Positions 35,986 through 48,099 of a stretch of DNA of 64,000 nucleotides are shown here, piece by piece. The notes below the pieces were generated by a model. The model searched no databases. It was not told where the DNA came from and worked only from the letters and a program-made list of their open reading frames with translations. A program made the position numbers and the translations under genes. The stretch's first letter is position 1. Every line of letters starts with the position of its first letter. The stretch comes from Mercenaria mercenaria. Its lineage: Eukaryota > Mollusca > Bivalvia > Venerida > Veneridae. The DNA lies in the NCBI RefSeq assembly GCF_021730395.1, contig NC_069367.1, positions 5,330,501 to 5,394,500 of the forward strand. Reading direction: 5' to 3'.

Positions 35986-37871
35986 ATGGCTTCCAGTGAC
36001 AAGGTATTATCAGACTGTATAAACGAATTCACAGTCGATATCTACAAGTATGTCATCAGTGAACAATTTTCAGGTAAAATCTCTGATCTCAGTCTTTTTC
36101 AACTGATATGGAAATGGGGCCATGGACATTACCTTTTGGATAATTATAATACATCATTATAACGTCCAGATCGGGACTGTGAAATATTGACATTTTTTAT
36201 TAAACGTTAAAACGTTTGAAAACTATTTTTCCGTTACAGCTTCTTTTTGTTGTGGGCTGACTCCGCAAATGCGTGGCTCTGAGGCTGAGTTTTTGGTGCA
36301 CTTTGCTTTCGAGAAATCTACCATTACGTAATATCTTTTGGTCATAAATGCGTTGTATTGACATATTGCCACATGTTTCAAATCTTTAAGGTTTAAATAG
36401 GTGCATCTTCAAAGCCTTAAATAATTATGAATTAATTTCTACATGAATGTTCACTAAATTTGCTCAGAAGCAAGATCAATCAAATCACTGGCTTGAATAC
36501 TGAACGAGATGATTTTTTTATTTCGGTTTCCACTATCATACTGAGCCAAATATCAAGATATCGACTGTAATAAATACACAGTCCAATAAGCCCAGCTATG
36601 ACTTTGTGACTCGAACTACAGTTTTCCCACACGTATATAGGCCATATTCCAGTGTTTTCAGATGTTTCACGACATAGTAGGATACGGAAACGAACGGAAA
36701 TTGACGAATGTCAGTATACTTGGTATTTAAACTTGATGGTCTTTGAATAAACTAGATATCTCGTTTCTTTTATTCAGGAAATGTGTTCATGTCTCCGACC
36801 AGTATGATGGTAGTTTTGACAATGCTATTCGTTGGTGCACGCAAGAAGACTGAAGACCAGATGACGCAGATTCTGAAGCTTGAGAAACTGGATAAAAAGG
36901 CTGTACTTCGAGACATGGAGACTTTTGTCAACACTCTCAAAAAGGGAAGTAAATCTGTCACTTTAAGTACCGCTAATCGGTTGTTTCCAAATACCAGTAA
37001 CATTATACTCGAAGATTATATTTCTCTTGTCTCAGAACATTTCAAGGCTGGGGTTAAGTCAATGGATTATACAACAAATGCGGATGGAGCACGTATTGAG
37101 ATAAATAAATGGGTTGAAAGGGAGACTAATAGCAAAATCAAAGACTTGCTCCCTAAAGGTTCGTTGGGTTCGGACACAGTTATGGTAGTTGTAAATGCCA
37201 TATATTTTAAAGGGAACTGGGAAACACAGTTTGAACCCAAAGATACGAAGAAGGGCACTTTCACAAAACTAAATTCAGACAAGGAACTGGTAGACATGAT
37301 GAGCAGGCACATGAAAAAGGTAAAATATGGTGAAAATAGATCGCTTGCCTGCAAAACTCTGGAGCTGCCGTACGAAGGGAAAGAACTGGCTATGATTATT
37401 GTCTTACCACGTGCTCACTATGGGTTACCTGTCCTTGAGAAACAACTCGCTCTTGAGAATTTGCGAAATCTGGTTTCTGAAATCGATCCAAGCACAGTTG
37501 ACGTGTCTTTACCGAAGTTCAAACTTGAAACTTCCTTGAAGCTGAAAAAAGTTCTGTCTGATTTAGGAATGAACGATTTGTTTCTGCCTCATGCTAACCT
37601 GTCTGGAATGGGGGGAGATCTTTATGTGTCGGAGGTGTATCACAAAGCCTTTGTTGATGTCAATGAAGAGGGTACAGAAGCAACTGCCGCTACTGCCGCT
37701 GTCGTGGTGACATGCTCTACAAAGCAGACACTGCTGGATTTTACGGCGGACCATCCTTTCCTTTTTATGATTTGGGATCACAGGCTTAACGTACCTTTGT
37801 TTATTGGAAGGTTTGTGGAACCGCTTAACACCGCTGGGCCAAGCTTTCAGCAAACAAAAGATGAATTATGA
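35986..37871 (+). CDS. Serpin with C-terminal KDEL, reactive centre Cys|Ser (copy 1)
   Basis: Exons 35986-36073 and 36778-37871 join in phase 1 to 393 residues, the normal serpin length. Hallmarks in order: GNVFMSPTSM (30-39), VNAIYFKGNW (about 168-177), DVSLPKFKLETS (about 271-282), YHKAFVDVNEEGTEATAATA (breach and hinge, to 336), DHPFLFMIWD and VPLFIGRF near the end. The small-residue hinge predicts an inhibitory serpin. Counting from the P15 Gly puts P1-P1' at Cys342-Ser343. The protein ends QTKDEL, an ER-retrieval signal. The ATG aligns with the start of clade B serpins, which have no cleaved signal peptide. However, the frame stays open to the 5' splice acceptor (17 nt), so an upstream leader exon is possible and was not found. 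It is a paralogue of 53552-55943. Confidence 0.93.
36655..36713. mobile_element. MITE remnant in the serpin copy 1 intron
   Basis: GGATACGGAAACGAACGGAAATTGACGAATG-type sequence matches the right end of the MITE at 54631-54810. It lies at the equivalent place just before the second exon of the sister serpin. Only this half remains. Confidence 0.55.
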
Positions 37872-38003
37872 GTACAGTTTAAATGTACTTTAAAACATTG
37901 ATTATGAAAATGTGCTTTCAATACTTTTGCTGTAAACTACAGAAGCCATAGCACATTTGAAGGATGAAATATAGCTTTGAACATTTGGATACTACAATGT
38001 ATT

Positions 38004-38240
38004 TGAGCCGTGCCATGAGAAAACCAACATAGTGGGTTTGCGACCAGCATGGATCCAGAACAGCCTGCGCATCCGCGCAGTCTGGTCAGGATCCATGCTG
38101 TTCGCTTTCAAAGACTATTGTTATTAGAGAAAACATTAGCGACCAGCAAGGATCCTGATCAGAATGCGCGGATGCGCAGGCTGGTCTGGATCCATGCTGG
38201 TCGCAAACCCACTATGTTGGTTTTCTCATGGCACGGCTCA
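38004..38240. repeat. Palindromic repeat element, copy 5
   Basis: A full palindrome from TTGAGCCGTGCCATGAG to CTCATGGCACGGCTCA, about 130 bp after the stop codon of serpin copy 1. The sister gene has one at the matching place (56010-56241). Confidence 0.85.
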
Positions 38241-38394
38241 TTTTATTTTCTTTATATGTCTTGGAATAACCAAAGCATATTTAAAAGTCATATTCTAAAA
38301 TGTTCATAGTTATTTTTCACATTTTGCATATGATTTTTACATTAAATTGTTCAATAAATGTAATTACTTCTAATTACTTTGATGAACATCTACT

Positions 38395-39450
38395 TTCGTC
38401 TATTTCATGAAATATGTGATATGTTAACTTACTTAATAAAATCATCGACCTTTTTTATCAATCCAACAAAAGTATGATATTTTCAGCCGTCCAATGATAT
38501 TGTCATTCATTTTATGAAATATGCTTTCATCCACCCCACTAAATATGCGATATTGTCTTTCAATCCCACGAATTCTGCGATATTTTTCCAATGAAATCTG
38601 CGATATTTTCATCCATTGAACAAAAGCTGCGATTCATCAATCCAACAAAATACATGTATGACATTTTCATCCATCCAATGAAATCTGCGATATTGTCATC
38701 CATTGAACGAAATCGGCGATATTGTCATCCATTGAACGAAACCTGCGATATTGTCCCTTATTGAACAAAATCTGCGATATTGTCATCCATTGAACGGAAT
38801 GTGCGATATTGTCATCCATTGAACGGAATCGGCGATATTGTCCCTTATTGAACGAAATCTGCGATATTGTCATCCATTGAACGGAATGTGCGATATTGTC
38901 ATCCATTGAACGAAACCTGCGATATTGTCCCTTATTGAACGAAATCTGCGATATTGTCATCCACTGAACGAAATCTGCGATATTGTCATCCACTGAAGGA
39001 AATCTGCGATATTGTCATCCATTGAACGAAATCGGCGATATTGTCATCCATTGAACGGAATGTGCGATATTGTCATCCATTGAACGGAACGTGCGATATT
39101 GTCATCCATTGAACGAAATCTGCGATATTGTCATCCACTGAACGAAATCTGCGATATTGTCATCCATTGAACGGAATGTGCGATATTGTCATCCATTGAA
39201 AGAAATCTGCGATATTGTCATCCATTGAACGAAATCTGCGATATTGTCATCCATGAAATTTGCGATATTGTCAGCCAATGAACGAAATCTGCGATATTGT
39301 CATCCACGAAATTTGCGATATTGTCATCCATCCTATAAAATATACTCTTATTCGTCCCACGAAATCTGAGATATTTTCTTTCATTCCACGTATTCTTTGA
39401 CATTTTCATCCATTCAATGAAACCTGTGACACTGTAATCCATCCCAAGAA
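38395..39450. repeat. 29-bp minisatellite downstream of serpin copy 1
   Basis: About 30 units of GCGATATTGTCATCCATTGA plus ACGAAATCT, cleanest between 38690 and 39330 and worn at both ends (CCATCCAAC-type variants). The frames that seem open on the minus strand here are artefacts of a unit not divisible by three. The same unit in an older form lies at 57785-58330. Confidence 0.93.
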
Positions 39451-40084
39451 ATCTGCGTTATTTTAATAGTTAAACAAGTAGAAAAAAGTGGAAACTCCAC
39501 AAGTTGCTCAACACGACAAAAACAAAAATGTTTCAGGCTCGATTTGATACAGCCTGTTCATTGACGGTAGTGGAAATACATGCTACCGTTCACGCCCTCT
39601 AGCCGCGGGCTGAGCAGAATTCAACATTTACACAAGCCAGAAATACAAAAATAATTTAGAGACATTTAGTTAAAATAATGGGTTTGCCCTAAACGAGACA
39701 ACAATGAGCAGAACTAAACAAACTGGAATTTAGAAAGGGGATCTGAAGTTATAGCCATCCAATGACATTTGCTTTCATCTATCGCATGAAATATGTGATA
39801 AAGATCTTTTAAATTGTTGATCTAAATTTGATATTGAGCTTGACCCAATTTTATTTGGTAAACTTAATCTTTTCTGATCTGGACACTACCATATTTTCAC
39901 ATGTACTATCCGACATAAACGATGCAAGAGACCCCTTAGATTTGCACGATCCTTAATCATTCCTTCTCTGTCTCTTTTTTCTTACATGTTTTTTCTTATT
40001 GTTAGACTACATGAATTTTAATGTTTTAATGTTTTTAATGTTTAAATTTTTTTCTTTACATTTTTATTAAATTTTGTCCAGATA
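39451..40084. other. Spacer with a dispersed-repeat scrap
   Basis: The piece at 39530-39645 (GCTCGATTTGATACAGCCTG, then GAGCAGAATTCAACATTTAC) resembles 10755-10935. Nothing else was recognised. Confidence 0.45.
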
Positions 40085-40425
40085 CAGTTCCTAGCTCAGT
40101 TATTTGCACAAATTATTATTTTTTTTTTTACATTTATATTCAACTTCAATTTACAGCTCTAGGTCAAATACTTGCACAAATTATTTTTATATTTGTTTTT
40201 CTTTTTTACAGTTATATTCAACTTCAATTTACAGCTCTAGGTCAAATACTTGCACAAATTGTTTTTATTTTTGTTTTTCATCTTTACAGTTATATTCAGT
40301 TTCAATTTACAGATCCTAGATCAAATATTTGCACAAATTATTTTTATTTTTATTTTTCCTCCTTACAGTTATATTCAGTTTCAATTTACAGATCCTAGAT
40401 CAAATATTTGCACAAATTATTTTGT
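40085..40425. repeat. Tandem repeat, about 79-bp unit, four copies and a partial
   Basis: The word TTGCACAAATT recurs at 40103, 40172, 40250, 40329 and 40408. Each is preceded by CAATTTACAG and a TCAAATA stretch. The unit is T-rich, and the frames running through it are low complexity. Confidence 0.85.
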
Positions 40426-41324
40426 CCGCGAAGGAAAAGAACTGTATAAGACTATGCTTCTTTCATTGTTATCCTCTTGCTTAACTTGTTCAAACTAGGA
40501 AGTCATTGTATGTATCTAATCCTGTACATGTATTACCGAGGAAAGGTAAGTTCCCTTTGAAACTTTTTCATATATTCTTTTTAAAGTTGGAACTAGATAG
40601 GTAAGCATTGTATATAATAACGAGTCGAGGCATTTTTTCCAGATGAATTCACATCCGGTTAAACAGTGCAATCCCAATCCCCAAAAAGTGATTGTTTTCC
40701 TAGTTCAGAATACAAAATTCCCAAATCATTGAAGAGCTTTAGTGTTTTTTTTTTTGTTTTTTTTTTTGCTACTTTACAACAGTTTTGCTATTTTTTGAGA
40801 GTCAGTATATGCACTTCAGTAAGTAAAACAACGGCTCCTTAAGAAGAATGAGTCGACTCTCATCCCACATTTCCTAATAATATTCCAACAAAATTACGTA
40901 AAAAATATGTTACTTTTTAATTTTAGACAATACATGTACTAGTAGATAATTTTACCAATTTTACAGGTGTTTTGGCAAAGGACAACCGTAAGCTAGTTTG
41001 CTTTAATATGTCTACTTCCAATGTTGTTGTAAATGATTCATGTCTGTAATGATGAAAGATGTAAGAAACATTTATTGAAATACACTTTTTATGACGACGT
41101 CCTGCTCATAATACAATTTTTTTAGAAAGCGGTTTTTGTTAATTCGTGACCTTTTCGTATGTTCAAGGGAGCATTGCCCTCTGTCACTGTACATATATAT
41201 CTGCAAATTCATGCAGACTGCAAATTCATGCCGACAGACGTGGTAGCAGGTGTTCAAATATTTTACTTTCTGATATGTTTTCATCTATTTCTACTGTTTA
41301 CGACTGTATTAGGGGTACCAATTT
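40426..41324. other. Spacer before the TNF pseudogene
   Basis: AT-rich with poly-T near 40748. No earlier TNF exon was recognised here. A small direct repeat (GCAAATTCATGC) lies near 41205. Confidence 0.45.
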
Positions 41325-41600
41325 GAAGACAATAAAGATATCCGACGGACAGCAGATGAACAGAATTGAAGACGCACTGTGCGTAATATTTTCCAGGTTC
41401 CACAAGACAGTTTTTACCCATAAATTAACATTGAAATCAAAAACTGAATCTTGCGGTTAAAAATTAACCATATTAATTGAAAGCAATTTGTTAGTATTAT
41501 TGAACAGAAGTTGAAATAAGATTCTTAGTTATGAAAGGCATGCGTTTTACTATAGTGTTCAGTTATTTTTAAGCTTCTAGAACTGCAGCATCGTCTGTAT
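41325..41600 (+). pseudogene. Broken copy of TNF exon 4 (nearest copy C)
   Basis: The sequence follows exon 4 of copy C: ATAAAGATATNCGANGGACAGCAGANGAACAGA at the start, AATTAACATTGAAATCAAAAACTGAATCT in the middle, and TTAGTNTTATTGAACANAAGTT then GTTCAGTTNTTT further on. The conserved Trp codon is now CGG. A block of about 70 bp, including the Cys-Leu-Met-Val-Pro motif, is missing, and stops interrupt the frame near 41458. No exons 1-3 were seen nearby. It shows that the TNF family once extended further or was copied here. Confidence 0.8.
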
Positions 41601-41839
41601 TTTGTAGTATTTCCCACTACTGCTTCGGCCAGACAGTATTACGACAGGATTTAAGATGGTATTGCTAATGTTTACCTGAAGTCGTGTTTCTATAAAATGT
41701 GGATAGTTCTATATTTATGTATTATTATTCCATGTTTATTCTTTATAAAACTGACATTTTTAATAAACTACCAAACATAGTTAGACCCATTTTAGAGAAA
41801 AAACCTTACTACATTTTAAAGAGTTATGATAAATCTGAC

Positions 41840-42170
41840 ATAAAATGAAAAAAAGTAGGGGCCATGTGTCTTCTAAGAGATATTTCTCTTGTCACATTTG
41901 CCTACTGTAAAAACACATCAAAATCACACTGCTGTGGAAGTACTACTCGTATTAAAAATGAGTTTCACTTCATCAAGTACAACCTCCTCTCCAAATTTTT
42001 CTTCCAAAATGTCCAAAAATACACCCACAATGAGATTTAAATAGAAACCACCTTTCATTTAGACCTCTCTGGCCGTGCCAAGTGAAAAATTTGTGTTAAA
42101 AAAACTGTCGGCAGTTACGCGACTAGACCAGATAACTCCCACGCTAATTCCTTACTATAGTTAGGTCATA
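41840..42170 (-). repeat. Reverse copy of the 33.6-35.9 kb repeat end
   Basis: Reverse complement of about 35560-35850: GCCGACAGTTTTTTT- and GCGACTAGAC-type words match GTCTAGTCGCGTAACGGC, and CACATTTGCCTACTGTAAA matches TTTACAGTAAGCAAATGTG. Confidence 0.6.
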
Positions 42171-42914
42171 AATGTATGACGATATTAAATATATTTCTTC
42201 TTTGAGTCATTATATTAAATTGTCAAAGTCTGTAATATTTGATTTTACTTTTCAATTCTTTCACTTGTTGCCAGACCATGTTCCTTGTATAAAATAATCC
42301 AAATGCTATTAAAAAAACACAGAAAAAACAACAATATGTCGACCATAACGCAAGAGCACCGGCTAACTTTGAATGACATCACTATTGCAAACAATGTATT
42401 CTTCCGCAAACTTCCTCAGCATCCTCAGCTGTCACTAAGCAACATCCTTAAACTACATATTGCCAACTTTCATATATCTGACCCCTTCTAAAATAATTTG
42501 TAAGGCCTATATGATTACCTACCAAATTGAAAATAAAAGCAATACCTAGCATGAAAATGCGTTTTTACTCCCCCCCCACCCCGCACCCTCCCCCCCGAAA
42601 AAAAACCCCAAATGTATAGTGTCAGGAACTACCACGGCGCATTACTACCGTCATACCTATACAGTACTTTAGGGTATAGCGAATAGTTAACTATTTTTTC
42701 CAGGGTGTACAGGATAGCTTTGGTCATGTTTTCCATTATTAGTTTAATTAAAATCCACATCTAAACAAACTTCCCAAGATTTTTTAACTATAAATCAGAA
42801 TGATAATGTATTTTCCTTTCAATAACATTCGGCTTTTTAAATGTCTATCAAATATTTTTCATTCACTGATGTTTTTACATACACACTCATTTAGTCAGTA
42901 AGGGGTTAAGCCTC
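42171..42914. other. Spacer, C-rich tract
   Basis: A low-complexity CCCCCCCACCCC tract is near 42572. The frame from 42285 has no recognised domain. The stretch may belong to the repeat just before it. Confidence 0.4.
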
Positions 42915-44770
42915 GATTTTCATCTATCTATCCATCCATCTATCCATCATCCATTCATCTATCCATCCATCTATCTTCTATTTAGTCAAACCCCTGCTGG
43001 GGACCTAGACTTTGTGCGTCAACTAGCAAGAATGTTAAATGAGTAAAAAGTACTGGTAAAAAGCAAGAAGAAGAAAGGTTAAAAAAACAGGTTAAAAGCA
43101 TGACAGGTGTATTTAAGGTGAGACGTGCTCAATCTGGCTTACAGCGTGACTGAACACTGGCCCAGACGAGTTGACAACATTTGAAGGCAAGGCATTCCAA
43201 TGATATACTGTACGAGAGAAGAATGAAAATTTATGATAGTTGGATGAGGGTGATACTTGAACGAATGCCTGGGAATGAGTGGTTCTGGTTCTGGAAGATC
43301 TCGTATCGGGTGTTAGGTAGTCCAGTAGTGGGATGGCGACCTGGTTATGCAAGATGTTATAAAACATAACCAGGCGCTGGTCAATGCGACGGAGTGCAAG
43401 GCGTCGCCAATTTAGGGAGGTCAGCTAGCATGTTGTCTGCACTGGAAGTACGACCGTAATCACGCTTGGCCCAGCGTGCAGCCCTGCGCTGCACAGACTC
43501 AAGCTGATCAATGACAGTATCAGAGTGGGGGGACCACACAGTGGATCTGTACTCCAGCTGGGGCCGTACGAGTGTTTTGTTTGCTTGTGGTTTTAACCTT
43601 TCTGAGTGCACTTTGATGTTACGTTTTAGAAAACCCAATGTTTGATTTGCTTGTTTTGGTGATGTTGTCAATGTGGTCATTCCATATAAGGATGTGTGAT
43701 ATTGTTTTTTGCAGATGGTACTGTATGTAAGATGGTATTGTGTAAAGGGTTATGTGTTGATATAGGTGTTTTACGCTTAGTGATCTGTAATACTTGGCAT
43801 TTAGATGGATTGAATTTCATGTCCCATTTGTTTCCCAGAGTTCCAGTTGTTGTCAGTCTTGTTGTAGTAGGCTTGAATGGGAAGAGACAGTCAGAGAAAG
43901 ATAGATAGCCGTGTCATCGGCAAAGAGTCGAACTTTAGAGTGTTTAACAAAGTCAGGTAGATCATTGATATAGATAAGAAATAAGAGAGGCCCGAGGACC
44001 GAACCCTGTGGAACACCTGAGGAGACTGGTATGGTGCCTGATGTGGACCCATTAACTACAACTGACTGTGACCTGTTATCATGGAAAGCTTTAATCCATT
44101 TAAGAGTTTGACCCCTTACAACATAGAAATGCAGCTTGTAGAGTAGTTTTTCATGGTTGACCATATCAAACTTTGAAAAATCAAGGAGTATGAGGTCAAC
44201 TTGACTTTTCAGGTTCAAGAATTGAAGGATATCTTCTACTAACATTAGTAACTGAGTTTGACAAGACCTCTTTTCTCCGAAACCATATGCATGCTGCAAT
44301 TCATAGAGCATATCGTTCATTGTGAAGTGTTTTGTTTTGCTAGAGGACACAATGTGTTCCAGGGTTTTACACAAGATGCAGGTAAGAGAGATTGGGCGAT
44401 ATTTGGCTGGGTTGGACCTAGAGCCTTTCTTAAAAATGGGAGCGACTTTCGCCATTTTCCATACATCTGGCAGATTACTGGACTGCAGGGATTTTTGGAA
44501 GAGTTTTGTAAGGATAGGAGAGATCTTTTGGCTAATATTCTTATGTACGACCGGTCTTATTTGGTCGGGCCCTGCAGCTTTATGGGGATTAAGGTTGTTA
44601 AGAAGTTTTTCGATACTTTGTGTTGAAATTTCAATATCAGGCATAGGTTTGTGTGGGCTGTACGTTTCTTTTCCTGGGATCTCTTTATCTGTATCTGCGA
44701 TATCCTGGACCTTCATATCAGCCAAAGATTTTAGAGAGAGAGGGGATTTTGAAGCAAACGCTGATTGAAA
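42915..44770 (-). mobile_element. 5'-truncated LINE (CR1/Jockey-like) with reverse transcriptase
   Basis: The minus-strand RT domain (43853-44725) has the conserved blocks AAGPDQIRP, FKKGSRSNPAKYRPISLTCI, DFSKFDMVNHEKLL, SGVPQGSVLGPLLFLIYIND and the catalytic LFADDTAIYL. Later parts in other frames (43381-43680: RPQLEYRSTVWSPH, QRRAARWAKRDY; 43113-43367: FFSRTVYHWNALPSNV) are the C-terminal region. The endonuclease and ORF1 are absent. At least two frameshifts separate the pieces, so it is dead. The 3' end runs into an (ATCC/ATCT)n microsatellite at 42926-42975, as is common for CR1-type tails. Confidence 0.88.
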
Positions 44771-44814
44771 TTGCTTAGGCAGTGGCTAGGTAGCGGCTCT
44801 ATATCTCCATATCG

Positions 44815-45436
44815 TACATGAACATGTAAGTCAAGGTAGCTGGCTTTAATTAATAAACTATTTTATAAAAGATCATTATGTTATTTAAATAAATTACGTT
44901 TCTTGTGATTTATTATTTATTATTGTGTATAACCTGTTTATTTGAGATACCGTGATTCATTCTTAACGTGCGTCTTTAATAAATTAATTACTACACAATT
45001 TCTCCGACAATTTGTTTAGTAGTCAATAATCGTGATTGGTTCCAATTGTTTGTTTGAACAAAATAATGAACTCTTTATTCTAAGGCAGCGTATACTGTGA
45101 AAGATAATTACATATCAAAAGACATAATTCTAAAGGATCGCCGACAATTGACATCATCTATCAAAAATGTTTTTCAATATATAATAGACTACAAAAAAAT
45201 ATTATAAACTTTATTTTAGGAAGCTATAAACACGCCGATGACGATAAAGACTCTGATTATTTGCTGATAACGGAACAAAATATCGGCCTATACGATATGA
45301 GTGCGTAAATACGGCGAAATGAACAGGTATATCACGAAAAATAAATAATGAATCGAAAGAAATGTATTTAACTAATATGCTGATCCTTTATAAAACAGTT
45401 TATCAAAGTCGGCTACCCTGACTTACATGTTCATAT
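44815..45436. mobile_element. TIR element of about 620 bp with TIRs near 60 bp
   Basis: The left end TGAACATGTAAGTCAAGGTA and its continuation (CTGGCTTTAATTAATAAACT) pair with the reverse complement of the right end, which finishes TGACTTACATGTTCA. There is no coding core. It is followed by (AT)n and an (AG)n microsatellite at 45450-45488. No clear target duplication was found. Confidence 0.7.
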
Positions 45437-45444
45437 ATATATAT

Positions 45445-45490
<46 letters not shown>

Positions 45491-46580
45491 GGCTACCTAG
45501 ACCTTTAGCAGCCAATTGCTTACTGAGTACTGTGGCTTTGTCAGGGTCCTGTGTGTGAAGTTTGTTGTCATTTGATGACATATAAAAGATAACACAACAA
45601 GCAAACATTTAAAATGTATGTCAGAATGTCTGTCTGCATGCCAGTAAAAGAATGATATGAAAATTTATACAATGATTCGAGTATAAATACAAATGTATCA
45701 ACATATCCTCTATACCTTAAATCCGCTATGCCCTAAAGCATAGGCTCTTCCACGCGTTAAATACTACATATTCGATAAGACAAATCAGTGTAACAGATAG
45801 TGTAATTCGGATTTAGTGGTGTTTAGCCTTAAAGACATTTAGTATCTTCCAACCTCTACCGGAAGTTCTAGTAAACCGGTGTCAATATAAACAAAACCCA
45901 GGAAGAGAAATAGTAAGAAATGATTATTTAGTTTCCCATTATTTATAGGGATTTTGACAGTAGATTGTCAAGTATAAATTATTCTCATTCCCTACGCTGA
46001 AGGCCCGGATTTGCTATTTATTCCTTCGTGTCAAATTGCAGGGCTGAGTGTAGCATCATTCGCACACACGGAGCGTTTTCATATCAATTCAACAGGTCCC
46101 ATATCAATTTGACTTACAGGAATTACTTGTTTTATGATCTGTTATTTAATAGTTGTCATCCCTCTAGTTGTGACGCGACAACATCAAATTTACAGACTGG
46201 GTATTATACCAGAGATTTTTCTGTATGAATTCTGTTAAAATTACAATTTAAATAAAAACTGCATCTGCACAATGTCATGTGGATAATATTCCATATCCAC
46301 ACTACTGTCGTGCCAATTATTTTTGTAATTCGCACGACTGTCATGTCGAATATTTTCGTTAGTACCACTACAATCATGCATGTAAAGCTATGTCTATTAG
46401 TAGTCAAAACAATTTAACGTTCAGATTGTTTTATAATTGTGACAGGCAATCTAAACGTCATAACTTTGAAGGACCAAATAATGGAAGTTAAATCACAGTA
46501 CACAGTCATGTAAAGTTATTGGTTTTATATGGCGTGTAAACACAAGGTAAACGATGATCATGTACAGTACATACAAAGGT
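45437..46580. other. Microsatellite and spacer
   Basis: An (AG)n run is at 45450-45488. A piece at 45836-45935 is related to 28685-28810. No gene is supported. Confidence 0.5.
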
Positions 46581-46584
46581 TTAA

Positions 46585-48095
46585 GGAGGTAGGTTACCTT
46601 CATATTTGTATGTGCGCATGTCCAACCGGAAGCTAATGTGACGATTTACGACGACGTTTACGACAAACTAAATGTGTTTGTATATTCATTCTTCTGAAAA
46701 CAAATCATGAATTTGTCTTCGATCTGATGCTTTATGGTTTAATAATGCAGAAATAATGAATAAATTGCAGCAGAAACGCTTCAAAACAATGTTGCCTTAA
46801 AATGACGTCATTGACGTCATGACGTTACGTGTCAGTTACCGCGCAAAATTAATAGCTTTTATCTTGAAAGTACGTAATTCTGTACATTTTCTTTATTTTA
46901 ACTATTTTCAAATAACCATTATTTGATGAAATATTTTTTATGAGTCTTTTGCTCTGAATAATAATCAATATTTTGCTTCTTTTATGTAGTTATATTGAAA
47001 TGTTATGCGGAATGTAAGAAAATGGATGATGGCAACCAATGTTATTTGGAATATAGTTGGGTGAAAGGTTACTTGTTACGGCCATTTTCAAATAAAAAGT
47101 CTAGCAGTTTGATTTGTAATACCTATTTTTCAGGTTCCATTGATAATTTGTTACTTACATACTAAAACTAAGATCTAAAATTGTTTAAATTTCAGTAGAA
47201 AATTGTGGTTTCTTGAATTGAATTGATGTTACCATGGAAACGAAGCCCGTGACCTATGTATCTAAATGTAAAATTCAAAAGCGTTGACACTGGTCTATTT
47301 AAGAAACACAGCTTCGGCTTTTTATTTTCATTTCAACAATATCCATGAGAATAATAGCAGCACGCTGAACGATTTTTCCATGAAAAATGGCAGACGAAGG
47401 GTACTGCTGTACGTATTCTAAGCTGTGAAATTTGTTTGAATAAATGCAAATAACACGAAAATGTAACCTACGTTAGAAATAATATGTTTTAAAGCTACAT
47501 CAGCTAGAAAGATAATCTTATTCAATATTTTTTTTAAAGAAATTACGACAAACAGCAAGATATAAGCTATTTTAAACATCTCTGTTGCCATGGTTACTTT
47601 AAAATTTAAGAAAAATAGGGTACCATGTAAAGTGCTTGGTATTTTGCTAATAATATTACCCAAATATTTCATGTTGGTCATTAACAGAATGGCACTGAAG
47701 CCGTCGAAAATCCCTATTTTTATACATAGTTGTTTAAAAATCAGAGAAAATGCGTTACCATGGAAACACGAGCCCCGCGACATATACATTTTAAGCTTAT
47801 ATTAGAAAGATAACGTGCATACCAGTAAAATTATCAATTATGCAGACTTCTACGGATATCAATGAAACTAAAATACCCTGAAAAGTGTTAAATATCCGTA
47901 TTTTCCTTCTTCTTTCAATATGAAATACCTTTGGAGGGTCATGTTCTTCAAACCTGGATAAAAATTGAACTTGAAGGGACAGAGACAAACGAAATTGAGA
48001 TTGTAGCAGTTAAAACTTCATATTACACGAAATACAAAAACATGCTGCTGTTCAATTAATTTGAATTTACCCTTGTAACAAGGTATCCTACCTCC
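46585..48095. mobile_element. TIR element of 1.51 kb with TTAA flanks
   Basis: Ends GGAGGTAGGTTACCTT and AAGGTATCCTACCTCC form 16-bp TIRs with one mismatch, flanked by TTAA at 46581-46584 and 48096-48099. Inside, GTTACCATGGAAAC recurs (47229 and 47754, with a looser copy near 47585). The hydrophobic minus frame 47418-47789 is not a transposase. TTAA is the piggyBac target, but the terminal bases are not the usual CCC; the family is open. Confidence 0.65.
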
Positions 48096-48099
48096 TTAA

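Noticed and set aside
38667-39442. Repeat proteins on the minus strand over the minisatellite
   Set aside because: The frames arise from cycling of a 29-bp unit through three frames; there is no start context or splice support.
38395-39450. CRISPR-like array
   Set aside because: The units are contiguous 29-bp repeats without unique spacers in a eukaryotic sequence; this is a minisatellite.
43853-44768. Plus-strand frames over the LINE
   Set aside because: They mirror the reverse transcriptase on the minus strand and have no domain of their own.
47418-47789. 123-residue hydrophobic frame as a membrane protein
   Set aside because: It lies inside a TIR element, is composed of AT-rich repeats and has no splice or domain support.
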